From Bradyrhizobium sp. CB1650 (lineage in GTDB: Bacteria > Pseudomonadota > Alphaproteobacteria > Rhizobiales > Xanthobacteraceae), in contig NZ_CP121695.1 of the NCBI RefSeq assembly GCF_029761915.1, forward strand, positions 3,067,501-3,131,500: a stretch of 64,000 nucleotides of DNA. Direction: 5' to 3'. The position numbers and the translations under genes are program-made. The notes beneath the pieces were generated by a model. That model was not told the DNA's origin. It was given only the letters and a program-made list of their open reading frames with translations, and ran no database searches. Within the stretch, counting starts at the first letter, position 1. Each line of letters begins with the position of its first letter. This document shows positions 26,879 through 35,686 of this stretch, piece by piece.

Positions 26879-28233
26879 CGCGCCTCCTCGGTCGGCCGGC
26901 GCGCGGGCGGAGACATGAGCGGGTGGCTGTCGACGACGCCGCCCGGCAGCAACGCCGGAAACTGAGCCTGCGCCCAGCGGATTACCTGCACGGCGGGGCT
27001 GTTGACGAGGAGCTTCGCGGCCGGCGCAGTCCATAGCACGCGATCAATGAGGTCGTTCGGCCGGTACGCCGTATCGGCAATTCCATCCCCATTGAGGTCG
27101 AAGGCCGGATTGTCGCTCCAGTAGTTGCCGCGCCCGCCGGATGACCAGTCCAGGTGCCGGGTGCCGACGTACTTCACCTGGTTGGCGTTGTTGACGAAGG
27201 CGTTGCCTGTGATCTCGTTGCCCTCGGAGCCGGCAGTGAAGTGCACGCCGATGGCGCAGCCTTCGAACCAGTTGTTGCGGAACTTGTTGTGGTTGGTGTT
27301 GTAGATGAACACGCATTTCTCCGGGCCGCTCCGGAGAGCTTGCTCGCGGTTCACGTCCGGAATCATGCCTCGTTCATCGTCAGGGCTCTCTTCCACTTTG
27401 CCCACGAGCGCGCCCAAGGGTCCTCCCGTCACCCGGTTGCCGTCGATATCGGCATAGTTCGCGTAGTTGAACAGAAACCCATGGTCGCGGTCTCGATCGG
27501 AAATATTGCCTCGGATCAGCAACCGGTTCGAGTACATGATGGCGTAGCCGACATGGTTGCCGATCGAAACGTTGCCGCTGACCTCGCTGTCGTTGGTGTA
27601 CATGTAGTGGATCGCGAAGCGCACCTGCTCGAAGCGGTTGTTGACGAAGCGGTCCTTCCGGCTGGAAATCGCGAAGATGCCGTCGCGTCCGTAGCGGAAT
27701 GTGTTGTCCGCGATGGTGACGTCGGGCGCATTCCAGAGCGAGACGCCGTTGCCGGCCTCGCTGAGGCGCCCGCCACGCAGCCCTTCGATCACGTTATGGA
27801 TGACCCTCGAGCCCTGTGCCCCCTGCACGTAGACGCCGAACAGGTTTCCCACCAAACGGTTGTTCTCGATTGTCGCCCGTTCGGCGGTCTTTTGCAGGAA
27901 GATTCCGGAGTTCATGGCCTGGAGATCGCGTCCCGATCCCCGGACGGTCACGCCGCGGACGGTAACGTCCGGCGCGCTTACCGTGATGACGCTGCCGTCG
28001 CCGGCGCCGTCGAGCACCGCGCCTGGGCCTCCAGTGAGCACCAGGGGTCGATCAATCCGGATCGCACCCTGATATTCACCCGGAGCCAGTTCGACGACGT
28101 CGCCGGCGCGCGCACGGTCCAACAGCTCCTGCAGCGGCCGGTCCGGCACAGCCGTCAGCGTCTCCGCGTCGGCGAAGCCTGATAATCCGGCGGCGACGAG
28201 CGCCGCCGGAAACATTCGGGAGAGCGGACGCAC
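26875..28233 (-). CDS. nosD: NosD periplasmic copper-processing protein
   Basis: 452 aa from a GTG at 28233, picked because GGGAGCAG lies five bases before it and it starts 13 bp after the nosZ stop; an ATG at 28215 is the alternative. Signal peptide to ~residue 25, then a right-handed parallel beta-helix of repeated N-x-[IVF] turns (GNVSIGNHVGYAIMYSNRL, GNISDRDRDHGFLFNYANY). Works with NosFY to mature the NosZ copper-sulfide site. Intact. Confidence 0.93.
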   Translation of the reverse strand: MRPLSRMFPAALVAAGLSGFADAETLTAVPDRPLQELLDRARAGDVVELAPGEYQGAIRIDRPLVLTGGPGAVLDGAGDGSVITVSAPDVTVRGVTVRGSGRDLQAMNSGIFLQKTAERATIENNRLVGNLFGVYVQGAQGSRVIHNVIEGLRGGRLSEAGNGVSLWNAPDVTIADNTFRYGRDGIFAISSRKDRFVNNRFEQVRFAIHYMYTNDSEVSGNVSIGNHVGYAIMYSNRLLIRGNISDRDRDHGFLFNYANYADIDGNRVTGGPLGALVGKVEESPDDERGMIPDVNREQALRSGPEKCVFIYNTNHNKFRNNWFEGCAIGVHFTAGSEGNEITGNAFVNNANQVKYVGTRHLDWSSGGRGNYWSDNPAFDLNGDGIADTAYRPNDLIDRVLWTAPAAKLLVNSPAVQVIRWAQAQFPALLPGGVVDSHPLMSPPARRPTEEAR

Positions 28234-28246
28234 GGGCTGCTCCCGA

Positions 28247-29941
28247 TCAGACCGATTTCGGTTCGACAAACATGCGGCCCTTCATCTCCATGTGCATGGC
28301 GTGACAGAACCAGGAGCAGTAGTACCAATAGACGCCCGGCTTATCGGCCGTGAAGGTTACCGAAGCGGTGGCCATCGGCGCGATCTCCATCTGTATGCCG
28401 TAGTTGACGATGCAGAATCCGTGCGTCAGATCTTCGACCGCATCGATATTGGTGATGAAGACGGTGACCTCGTCGCCTTGTTTGACCTGGAATTGTTCGA
28501 GGCCGTAGGCGGGTGCGGTCGACGTCATATAGACGCGCACCTTGTTGCCATCCCGAATGACTTTGGAATCGGCCTCGAGGTTGATGCCGTCGGCCTTGGC
28601 CTGCTTGACCGCATCCGCAAACATTGGATCTGCACGATCCCAGATCGAGATCGGGTTGATCTTGGAACGGTGGACGATGGTGGCGTCATGCGGCTCGGCG
28701 AAGCTCGGGCCGTCGTGGACGAGGACCATCTTGTCGCCGGAGATGTCGATGAGCTGGTCGTTCTCCGGCTTCAGCGGGCCGACGTTGAGGAAACGATCCT
28801 TGGAGAACTTATTCAGCGAGATCAGCCACTTCCCGTCGGCCTCCTTGGTCTGGCCCATCGAAGAATGGTTGTGGCCCGGCTGATAATGCACGTCGATCTT
28901 CTGGATGATGGGATCGACCTTCTCGCCCTTGAATGCTCGCTTGGCGAGTTCGATGTTCCATTTGCAGACCTGGCTGTCGAGGAACAGCGTCGTGTAAGCG
29001 TTGCCCTTGCCGTCGTAGGCGGTGTGCAGCGGGCCGAGTCCGAGCTCCGGCTCCGCGACGACGACGTCGCGCGGCTTGATCTTGTCGTCGAACAATTGGT
29101 CGAACAGCCGCACGTCCATCACGGTCACAGTCGGCGAGAGCTTTCCGGCCGCCACGATGTGGATCCCGTCGGGAGCCGTATTCATGCCATGCGGATTATT
29201 CGAGACCGGAACGTAGCGGGTATAGGGCGAGCCCTTCCGGCCGTCGAGCACGGGCACACCGTTCATTTCCTTGAAGTCGCCCTTCTTGACCGCTTCCTCG
29301 ATCCGCTTGAGGTTAAAGATGACGACCCAGTCCTGCTCGTTGGCCGTCATCTCGGCCAGGGTCACGCCTTCTTCGCCGTTGTAGCAGGTCGAGAAGGCGT
29401 ACTTGCCTTGGTAGTCGGCGTCGACGTTGTCGAGATTGCCGCTCACCATCACCTGCCAGGCCACCTTCATCGTGTCGCCGTCGAGGGCCGTGAAGATGGA
29501 GTGGTACTCTTTCGGATTATCGAGAACCTTGCCGTCGTTCGGCAACGGTACGCCGTCTTCGCCGTTGCAGAACACATATCCGGTGCGTGGATACTTTTGC
29601 AGTCGCAGGCCATGAACCGTGTGCTGGTTCGGCAGTTCGATGATCTTGTCGCACTTCATGACGTCGAGCCGCACCCGGGCCACGCGGCTGTTTGCCTTGT
29701 CGTTCATGAAGGCGTAGCGGCCGTCGTAAGTGCCGTCCGTGAACGAGATATGCGGGTGGTGCAGATCGCCGTTCATGAACGTGCCGCCGCGATTCTTGAG
29801 GAACTCGCGAGTTGCCGGTTGCATCCCGTCGGTCAGAACCTTCAGGCTTTCGTTGGTCTGCCCCCAACCGGTCGCGCTGCATCGGTTGAAGACCGGAACG
29901 CGCATCAGTTCGCGCATCGACGGGAGGCCAATGATCCGCAT
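28247..29941 (-). CDS. nosZ: Nitrous oxide reductase NosZ, 5' end lost by rearrangement
   Basis: 564 codons from the first in-frame ATG; full NosZ is about 640-650. All copper centres are present: the DLHHPHISF histidines for Cu-Z and the C-terminal Cu-A motif [14 protein letters not shown]. What is missing is the start of the protein: Tat leader, linker and the first part of the beta-propeller. The homology begins abruptly at about [12 protein letters not shown], where sequence switches into an inverted piece of nosR. Without a Tat signal the enzyme would not reach the periplasm or receive copper. Downstream nosDFYLX are intact and in order. Confidence 0.88.
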   Translation of the reverse strand: MRIIGLPSMRELMRVPVFNRCSATGWGQTNESLKVLTDGMQPATREFLKNRGGTFMNGDLHHPHISFTDGTYDGRYAFMNDKANSRVARVRLDVMKCDKIIELPNQHTVHGLRLQKYPRTGYVFCNGEDGVPLPNDGKVLDNPKEYHSIFTALDGDTMKVAWQVMVSGNLDNVDADYQGKYAFSTCYNGEEGVTLAEMTANEQDWVVIFNLKRIEEAVKKGDFKEMNGVPVLDGRKGSPYTRYVPVSNNPHGMNTAPDGIHIVAAGKLSPTVTVMDVRLFDQLFDDKIKPRDVVVAEPELGLGPLHTAYDGKGNAYTTLFLDSQVCKWNIELAKRAFKGEKVDPIIQKIDVHYQPGHNHSSMGQTKEADGKWLISLNKFSKDRFLNVGPLKPENDQLIDISGDKMVLVHDGPSFAEPHDATIVHRSKINPISIWDRADPMFADAVKQAKADGINLEADSKVIRDGNKVRVYMTSTAPAYGLEQFQVKQGDEVTVFITNIDAVEDLTHGFCIVNYGIQMEIAPMATASVTFTADKPGVYWYYCSWFCHAMHMEMKGRMFVEPKSV

Positions 29942-29945
29942 CTCG

Positions 29946-30221
29946 CCGGAGCGCTTCTTCTGCCGCTACATGTGTCCGCTCGGCGCGGCGCTGGCGATCC
30001 CCGGCCGCATCCGCATGTTCGAGTGGCTGCGGCGCTGGCCTGAGTGCGGCTCGCCCTGTCAGCGCTGCGCCAACGAGTGTCCGGTCCAGGCGATCCATCC
30101 GGAGGGGCATATCAATGTCAACGAGTGCATCTACTGCATGCACTGCCAGGAGCTCTATTTCGACGACCACCGCTGCCCGCACATGATCCAGGTGCGGCTG
30201 AAGCGGGAGAAGCGTCAAGCG
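29946..30221 (+). pseudogene. nosR: Inverted 3' fragment of nosR (ferredoxin-type domain)
   Basis: On the plus strand this piece reads [39 protein letters not shown] and CIYCMHCQELYFDDHRCP. These are the second CxxxCP motif and the two [4Fe-4S] cluster motifs of the NosR C-terminus. The rest of nosR and nosZ, on either side, are on the minus strand. About 40-50 NosR codons that should precede it and the NosR-NosZ junction that should follow it are absent. The right junction carries a 9-bp direct repeat, CGTCAAGCG, at 30213-30221 and 30226-30234. Confidence 0.9.
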
Positions 30222-32032
30222 TTGTCGTCAAGCGACATGCCGAACAGGCCGAGGAAGATGATGTACTTGATCGGCCAAAGCCGTTCGTGAAGCCCCCAGG
30301 GAACGCGGTACTGCGGGACCTTGAGTGCCTGCGCGACGTTATTGAGAAGTTCCTGCAGCGCGCCGAACGGGCAGAGCCAGCCGCAGAACGGTCCGCGTCC
30401 CCAGAACAGCAGCCCCGCCGCGATCGAGGCCCAGAGGACGAAGGTCAGCGGCGCTGAGAGAAAATACTCCCAGCTGAAGCCGGTCAGCAGCGAGTTTGTA
30501 AAGGTCAGGACGTTGACGACCGAAAGCTGGGCGTTCGCGTACCAGCCCAACCAGACGAGGACGAAGAGCAGGTAGGCCCGGCGGACCCAGACGTACATGG
30601 CGGGACGGCGGACCAGGATGTTCTGAAAAAAGAAGATCATGGTGAGCGCACCCAGCGCCGCCATGGTGAAGCCGATCTTGACGGTATTGCCGCGCCAAAT
30701 CCGCATCCACAGCAGTTCTTCGTCGGACGCGGCCGGCGGCGTACCGACTTCGCGCGGCTCGGCAACCCCGGGTGCCGGCGGCGGCTTCGCAGGTGTAGGC
30801 TGCGCAAGCTGCGTTGGCGGCGCTTCGCGTTTCACGTAGATGTCGGGAAGCGTATAGCCGACATCGAAGGTAACCAGAGCCTTGTCCCGGGCGCCAACCA
30901 CGCGCTGTACCAGGAGCTGCAGTACCCACGGTTCGGTCGGATCGAGCGCGAGCTCGGGCGGCACCGTGAACAGCGCGATTTCCGGGAAGTCAGGTGTGCC
31001 CTCAGCCGCAAGGCTGCCAAGCCGGGTGTGATCGCGGTCCCTGAAGCGGACGCTGTTGGTCTCCTGGATCAGTTCTATGCGGTCGAAGATCCCCCCGCGC
31101 ACGTAGGCGGCGCCCTTGAACGAGTAGCGCCCGGATCCGGCGACGACGAGCGCCTGTTGACCCGGTTTCAGCCGTCCGGCGAGCCGACTGAAGCCTTCGT
31201 CCCCGAGCAGACTGCGGCCGATCGTGGGGACGGCGACGTCGGCGACATACAAGTCGATGAACGTGTCGTCCGGATCGCCTTCCTCCGGATGCGCGATTGC
31301 GGCGGCGTTGCCTGTGTTTTCGAAGGCCTTATTGATGTCCGCAACCGAAAGGAATAGTCGCCGGACCGCGCCGTCGCCGACGAGACTCTGCCAATCGCGA
31401 ACCTCGTTTTTTCTGGGATCGATAGCTTTCGACGCTTGCGGCGTCGCGCCAGTGGCTGCCTTGCCTTGGGCGCCGAGCCGACCGCTCTTGATCAGCTTCG
31501 TCGCGGAACGAACGATGCTGTCGCCGATCACCAGAACGGTCACCGTAGCTCCGCTGACGATGTCGATCTGGGGCGCCGGCGCGGCGCCGCGCGTCACGCT
31601 TCCCATGTCGACGCCGATCAGCTTGTTGACCGCCTCAAGAATGCGTTTTTCCGGGATGCCCACGAGCACGATCGGTTCCTTGTGCTCGACGAGTTTGAAA
31701 CCAGTGAGAACTCCCCTCGGATCGATTCCGACCAGCAGCCGGATCGGCTTCCCCGAATAACCGATCGCGTTGGCAAAGTCGGAATTGAGGTAGACAAATC
31801 CTTGCAACTGCTCGCCGCGGTAGAGGGGAACGATCGGCGGGTCCCCCTGGGGCGGACCGAAACGGTCCGCCCCCGAAAAGAAATCGCCTGGCGAGACCTT
31901 CGGCAGATAGCTCGCGAGATTTCCGGCCGCATGCGCCGAATGTGCCCACAAGGCCGCGCAAATCGTGAGAATGGCGGCGAAGGCCAATGCGGGCGCAGGT
32001 CGCTTGGAGGCGACGAAAAGACCCCCGACCAT
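30215..32032 (-). CDS. nosR: NosR membrane flavoprotein, 3' end lost by rearrangement
   Basis: 605 aa from the ATG at 32032 (GAGG upstream); intact NosR is usually over 700. Signal peptide to ~30, then the periplasmic FMN-binding domain with the flavinylation-type segment SGATVTVLVIGDS, then membrane helices and the first cytoplasmic motif CGWLCPFGALQEL. Coding stops after LFGMSL plus a four-residue junk tail. The second CxxxCP and both ferredoxin motifs now lie inverted at 29946-30221. NosR donates electrons to NosZ and is needed for its expression and activity, so this allele should be defective. A FixK/FNR box lies 111 bp upstream. Confidence 0.9.
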   Translation of the reverse strand: MVGGLFVASKRPAPALAFAAILTICAALWAHSAHAAGNLASYLPKVSPGDFFSGADRFGPPQGDPPIVPLYRGEQLQGFVYLNSDFANAIGYSGKPIRLLVGIDPRGVLTGFKLVEHKEPIVLVGIPEKRILEAVNKLIGVDMGSVTRGAAPAPQIDIVSGATVTVLVIGDSIVRSATKLIKSGRLGAQGKAATGATPQASKAIDPRKNEVRDWQSLVGDGAVRRLFLSVADINKAFENTGNAAAIAHPEEGDPDDTFIDLYVADVAVPTIGRSLLGDEGFSRLAGRLKPGQQALVVAGSGRYSFKGAAYVRGGIFDRIELIQETNSVRFRDRDHTRLGSLAAEGTPDFPEIALFTVPPELALDPTEPWVLQLLVQRVVGARDKALVTFDVGYTLPDIYVKREAPPTQLAQPTPAKPPPAPGVAEPREVGTPPAASDEELLWMRIWRGNTVKIGFTMAALGALTMIFFFQNILVRRPAMYVWVRRAYLLFVLVWLGWYANAQLSVVNVLTFTNSLLTGFSWEYFLSAPLTFVLWASIAAGLLFWGRGPFCGWLCPFGALQELLNNVAQALKVPQYRVPWGLHERLWPIKYIIFLGLFGMSLDDNA

Positions 32033-32142
32033 GGAGTACCTCAAAGCGGAACAGCCTGCCGCAAGATTCCATCGAGTTGAATGTTTGATGTCCCGGGATC
32101 GCCGCTGACGCCGGATAGGACGACGAGTTGAGCCAAGACAAT

Positions 32143-32156
32143 TTGATCTGGGTCAA
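32143..32156. promoter_or_regulatory. FNR/FixK-type box between nosR and a ferritin-like gene
   Basis: TTGATCTGGGTCAA fits TTGAT-N4-RTCAA. It lies 111 bp upstream of nosR (minus) and 69 bp upstream of the ferritin-like gene (plus), so it can serve both divergent genes under low oxygen. Confidence 0.65.
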
Positions 32157-32224
32157 GAGGGGCTATGTAGCGGTAAGAAACAGTGTGAACTTTGCGCTGC
32201 AGCAAACAGCGAAGGAAATCGATC

Positions 32225-33103
32225 ATGCCGTTGTTGCGAACGACGCTCCTGCGGACCGAGCCCGCAGGTACCCTGCATTCGCTCGACGAACTGTTCGCAC
32301 TCGCCAATGCGATGGAACATGAGGCCGCGACAAATTACGCGGAACTCGCCGAAGAGATGCAAAGGCAAGGCCGTCCTGATCTGGTCGCGGTTTTCGCCGA
32401 TCTTGCAGCCGCCGAGCGCGAACACGTCGACAGCGTGCAGCGCTGGTCGCAGTCGCGGTGCGGCAAGGCGCCGGATCCCGCTCTGGTCCGCTGGCAGGCG
32501 CCGGAGACGTTCGACCCGGAGACGTCCGCGGAAATCAAAGCATCGCGCCTGATGACGCCCTACCGGGCGCTCGCCATGGCCGTGCAGAATGAGGAACGGG
32601 CCTTCGCATTCTGGTCGTATCTCGCCGCCTTTGCGCAAGATGCGGAAATCAAGCGGGCGGCCGAAGCAATGGCCCGCGAAGAGCTCGGACATGTTTCGAC
32701 GCTCAGGAAGGAGCGGCGCCGCGCGTACCACCGCGAGCACGGCCAGAAAGACGCTGACGGATTGGCGAGGGCGGCGCCTTCGCGGGTCGACGCGCGAAGG
32801 CTCGAGCTTCGGCTCGCTGCGCACCTTTCGGATGCCGAGCGCTGCCTGCACGGAGCGGAGGCGGCGCGTGCGCACGAGCTTCTCGACGAGACGATGGAGA
32901 TGGCCGATCGAGCCGGCAGTTTCGGCAGCTTCTCCGGCGCCCTTGAACGGCGGGACGCTGAAGTCATCGCCGAGGCCTTGGCCGACGCTTACCTCGATGG
33001 AGCTGAGCGCTCGGACGATGCCGAGCGCGTCCAAATCCTGCAGAGACTCGCGGAGAGGGCGATCTTGAGACTGGCCTGGCTGCGCTCGCTTTTGGCGACC
33101 TGA
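32225..33103 (+). CDS. Ferritin-like / rubrerythrin-type diiron protein
   Basis: 292 aa from the ATG at 32225. The N-terminal half carries diiron ligands in two ExxH pairs: NAMEHEAATNY and AEREHVDSV, then NEERAFAFW and REELGHVSTL. There is no rubredoxin domain. The C-terminal ~110 residues are helical and acidic with no recognised fold. A role in peroxide or iron handling during oxygen shifts is plausible. It diverges from nosR and shares its FixK/FNR box. Confidence 0.8.
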   Translation: MPLLRTTLLRTEPAGTLHSLDELFALANAMEHEAATNYAELAEEMQRQGRPDLVAVFADLAAAEREHVDSVQRWSQSRCGKAPDPALVRWQAPETFDPETSAEIKASRLMTPYRALAMAVQNEERAFAFWSYLAAFAQDAEIKRAAEAMAREELGHVSTLRKERRRAYHREHGQKDADGLARAAPSRVDARRLELRLAAHLSDAERCLHGAEAARAHELLDETMEMADRAGSFGSFSGALERRDAEVIAEALADAYLDGAERSDDAERVQILQRLAERAILRLAWLRSLLAT

Positions 33104-33143
33104 ACGAGCGGCGGCTTCGCAACAGCGCCTGCGCTGCGTGCAG

Positions 33144-33425
33144 CTAGTCGTGCGGATCGTGCCGATCGCACTTCGGGCATCGACCGTCCTCGGCGGCGCC
33201 GAGCTGACGGCCGAACTCTTCCCTGAGAGCGTCCGATGGCCAGGCCTCGCCATCGCCCCTAACGATTCGTTTGGCGCGTTCGAAGGCATGGCTCTCGGCG
33301 GCATCGTCACCCACGCGGATGACCACCTTCTCATGGAAAGGACAGACCATCGTGGCCCGGGTGGTCTCGAGTGCATAGCGCACGACTGCAGCGAGGTCGT
33401 CTGTGTGAAGGTTGGCGGACATCAT
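33144..33425 (-). CDS. Small protein with a Cys/His-rich tail
   Basis: 93 aa from the ATG at 33425 (GGAG upstream). The same frame is open to an ATG at 33650 with its own GGGAAG site, which would add 75 residues. MVCPFHEKVVIRVGDD and a tail CPKCDRHDPHD suggest a metal site. Between them lies ESHAFERAKRIVRGDGEAWPSDALREEFG. No family recognised. Convergent with the ferritin-like gene. Confidence 0.55.
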   Translation of the reverse strand: MMSANLHTDDLAAVVRYALETTRATMVCPFHEKVVIRVGDDAAESHAFERAKRIVRGDGEAWPSDALREEFGRQLGAAEDGRCPKCDRHDPHD

Positions 33426-33681
33426 ATGGCTCTCCTGCTCGAGTGCCCCCGAATGCACCTTTGTCGGTCGGCAGACGGGCCTCGCCTGCGACAGCCCATT
33501 GCCCCGGCTTGAACGGACCGGACGCAAATCAGCCCGACTTTCAGAAGGAGCGGGGAGGAGAGTGCCGTCGGCGAGGTCCCTGATCATCTCACATTCTAAC
33601 GCGCGCAGCATTTCTCCGTAGCGCGCCGACACGGTCCGGCTTTTCTTCATTTGAGTACTTCCCATAACCGGGAAAACGCGG

Positions 33682-34245
33682 CTACTTCCGTTCGGCCTCA
33701 GCCTCCTGCTCCAGCCGCAAAATATGGGCGCGTAGCGCATCGAACCGCTCTTCGGCAACGTCGCTGAACAGCGGATCCTTACGACCGGTTACCGCCGAGG
33801 CGATCTCGGTCCAATCCTGTGGCTTTAGTGCCTTAAGCGCAGCGGGAAAGAATTCGCGATCTTCCATCATCATATGACGGCGCTCCTGCTCGATGAAATC
33901 GCGAACGATGGTATCCACATTTTGGCGAAGAACCTCACGATCCGCGAGCACGTTGTCAATCGCGTGAGCGACGCGGCGCAAGCGTTCGGCTCCTTTCTGG
34001 TGTTCGCGAGCGAGATCGCCGATCTTCGCAGCCGCAGCCGGATCGCGCGCCTTCAGCTTGGCAAAGACGCGGTCTTCCTGGGGATGGTGATACACCTCCG
34101 GGTAGACTTCGAAATAGCTGATCACCGCGCGAATGACCTCGTAGTCGGGACGGTCTCCGCGGTCGAACACCTCGAGTTCCCGCTCGAGGATGGCGAGCAG
34201 CGTCTCGATATTGCGATGCTCTTGGGATAGGCGCTCAATGATCAT
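33682..34245 (-). CDS. Hemerythrin-like (HHE) domain protein
   Basis: 187 aa. HHE ligands are visible: LSQEHRNIE, VYHHPQEDRVF, LAREHQKG and QERRHMMMEDREFF. Such cytoplasmic diiron proteins sense or buffer oxygen or NO. A FixK-type box (TTGATCTGCCGCAA on the minus strand) lies about 58 bp upstream. It overlaps the longer possible form of its downstream neighbour only if the 33650 start is extended, so they are probably separate. Confidence 0.88.
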   Translation of the reverse strand: MIIERLSQEHRNIETLLAILERELEVFDRGDRPDYEVIRAVISYFEVYPEVYHHPQEDRVFAKLKARDPAAAAKIGDLAREHQKGAERLRRVAHAIDNVLADREVLRQNVDTIVRDFIEQERRHMMMEDREFFPAALKALKPQDWTEIASAVTGRKDPLFSDVAEERFDALRAHILRLEQEAEAERK

Positions 34246-34272
34246 GGCAACACTCCACTGAGTGAACCACTT

Positions 34273-34743
34273 TCAAGGATGGTCCTCTGGCCTGTATCTG
34301 CTTTGCGGCAGATCAAATCTGGTCAGATTCAGGATGCAGCCACGCGCGCTGATATTAGTTTTCCTGGGGAAGACTCCATCATGACTCCAAACCCATCGCT
34401 GCGGAGACTGTTTTGGCCTAGATGCTTCCTGAATTGACTTCAAGTAGTTGAGGACCGCCTCCGCGTCGTCCCGGTTGAAGCGGAAGGTCGGCATCGAGGG
34501 ATGAATGCTGCTATAGCCATCCTGCAGTCGTTGCAGGAAGTCGCTGTCGTAGAGTTTGGCTTCGCCGAAAGTGCGGAAGGGCGGCGCCTGCCTGTTGGGG
34601 CTCGCGCCGGTCCTGCCAACCGCGTGACAGCGCGCGCACAAGCCCTGCAGCAACTCTTTACCATGCTGCTGCTCCTCATTGCGGGCATCGACGCACGTGC
34701 TCCACAAGAGACCGACGGTCGAAAGTATCAGCAAAAATCGCAT
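34273..34743 (-). CDS. Exported c-type cytochrome, single heme
   Basis: From the ATG at 34743 (no strong ribosome site). Signal peptide to ~20, heme motif CARCH within LLQGLCARCHAVG, and an axial Met probable in HPSMPTFRF. The fold ends near LNYLKSIQEAS; the ~40 residues after that do not look like cytochrome and may reflect a lost stop. It follows a small membrane-protein gene by 14 bp, and the pair is preceded by two FixK/FNR-type boxes. Confidence 0.75.
   Translation of the reverse strand: MRFLLILSTVGLLWSTCVDARNEEQQHGKELLQGLCARCHAVGRTGASPNRQAPPFRTFGEAKLYDSDFLQRLQDGYSSIHPSMPTFRFNRDDAEAVLNYLKSIQEASRPKQSPQRWVWSHDGVFPRKTNISARGCILNLTRFDLPQSRYRPEDHP
34303..34316 (-). promoter_or_regulatory. FixK-type box upstream of the hemerythrin gene
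   Basis: Minus-strand TTGATCTGCCGCAA fits the looser TTGA-N6-GCAA form. It lies 58 bp upstream of the hemerythrin ATG and inside the dubious 3' tail of the cytochrome gene. Confidence 0.45.
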
Positions 34744-34757
34744 GGTTCGCGGAATAG

Positions 34758-34919
34758 CTACCAACGCGAGGTCGCTTTGCCGTAGATATAAAGCGCAATC
34801 AACCCGACGGTCACCGCCGTCGAAAAGATCAAGACGTTTCGATCCCAATCGATCCGCTCCCTTTCGCTTCTCCTGAAAGCAAGAGCCGTGAATAAGGCTT
34901 TCATGGCAAATCGGCGCAC
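34758..34919 (-). CDS. Small single-span membrane protein
   Basis: 53 aa from a GTG at 34919, preferred because GGAGG stands eight bases upstream; the ATG at 34904 is the alternative. One membrane helix (VLIFSTAVTVGLIALYIYG) and a basic cytoplasmic stretch (FRRSERERIDWDRN). It precedes and is likely coupled to the cytochrome c gene, so it may be an anchor or assembly partner. FixK/FNR-type boxes lie 47 and 87 bp upstream. Confidence 0.6.
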   Translation of the reverse strand: MRRFAMKALFTALAFRRSERERIDWDRNVLIFSTAVTVGLIALYIYGKATSRW

Positions 34920-34965
34920 CAGGTCATCCTCCGGATAAGGATAACCACGGCCGGCGAAAGCCAGT

Positions 34966-34979
34966 TTGACGCAGCTCAA
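34966..34979. promoter_or_regulatory. FixK-type box (proximal to cytochrome operon)
   Basis: TTGACGCAGCTCAA fits TTGA-N6-TCAA; 47 bp upstream of the GTG at 34919. Confidence 0.55.
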
Positions 34980-35005
34980 GGGATGAGTGGCTTCTTCGAC
35001 GAGAT

Positions 35006-35019
35006 TTGACTTGCCTCAA
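35006..35019. promoter_or_regulatory. FixK-type box (proximal to PPOX-like gene)
   Basis: TTGACTTGCCTCAA fits TTGA-N6-TCAA; 51 bp upstream of the ATG at 35070 and 40 bp, start to start, from the preceding box. Confidence 0.55.
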
Positions 35020-35069
35020 GAAACGCACGCTACTTCGGAGTCACAAATTATCCAAAGCGGAGGCGACCA

Positions 35070-35522
35070 ATGGACGAGGCGTTCAGACGGAGAATCCTTC
35101 GGCTTCTGGATCAGCACCGGACCATGAGGATCGCCACGTTGCGACCTGACGGCTGGCCCCAGGTGACCACCGTTGGCTACGCCAACGATGGCCTCGGTAT
35201 CTATTTCCTGTGTGGGGCGGACAGTCAGAAGGCAGCCAACCTGGCGAGGGATGATCGCGTCTCGCTTGCTGTCGATGACGATCCCGCGCAAGTGATGAAC
35301 ATCGCAGGCTTATCGATGGCCGCGCGCGCGAGGCTCGTAACGGATCCCGCCGAATTCGAAAAAGCCTTGCGGCTCCTGATCTCGCGATATCCGAACCAGA
35401 AGGGGCTTGATTTCCCCATGCCGAAAACGTCGGACGTCTGCGTCTTCTGCCTGACGCCCACGATCGTCTCCCTGCTCGATTACTCAAAGGGATTTGGACA
35501 TACCGACCTGATCGCGTGCTAG
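35070..35522 (+). CDS. Pyridoxamine-5'-phosphate-oxidase-like flavin-binding protein
   Basis: 150 aa behind GGAGG. The split-barrel start MRIATLRPDGWPQVTTVGY and the SQKAANLARDDRVSLAVDD block are typical of PPOX-like proteins that bind FMN, F420 or heme. The substrate is not predictable. It diverges from the cytochrome operon with a FixK/FNR-type box in its promoter, which suggests low-oxygen induction. Confidence 0.82.
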   Translation: MDEAFRRRILRLLDQHRTMRIATLRPDGWPQVTTVGYANDGLGIYFLCGADSQKAANLARDDRVSLAVDDDPAQVMNIAGLSMAARARLVTDPAEFEKALRLLISRYPNQKGLDFPMPKTSDVCVFCLTPTIVSLLDYSKGFGHTDLIAC

Positions 35523-35686
35523 ACAGCGCCATCTTCCGTTAAGGCGCACGGTGCGCTCAGTGATTCTGCTTTCGTGGCTAGAACAGTCTGATCGGTAGGC
35601 GGCCTTGGCGATGTGGTGCGAGTACGCTTGCGCGCACCTCTCGCGAACGACATCCTTAGCCTGAAGGCTCTGGACTAGAACGCTGA

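Noticed and set aside
27154..28182. Plus-strand frame opposite nosD
   Set aside because: Mirror of the NosD beta-helix repeats; no start signals.
28292..30043. Long open frame on the plus strand opposite nosZ
   Set aside because: It is the mirror of nosZ with GC-rich codon structure; no ribosome site and no recognisable protein. Only its last part matches a real protein, the inverted nosR piece.
32153..33376. Long minus-strand frame opposite the ferritin-like gene
   Set aside because: The ferritin-like frame has diiron motifs and a proper start; this one has neither.
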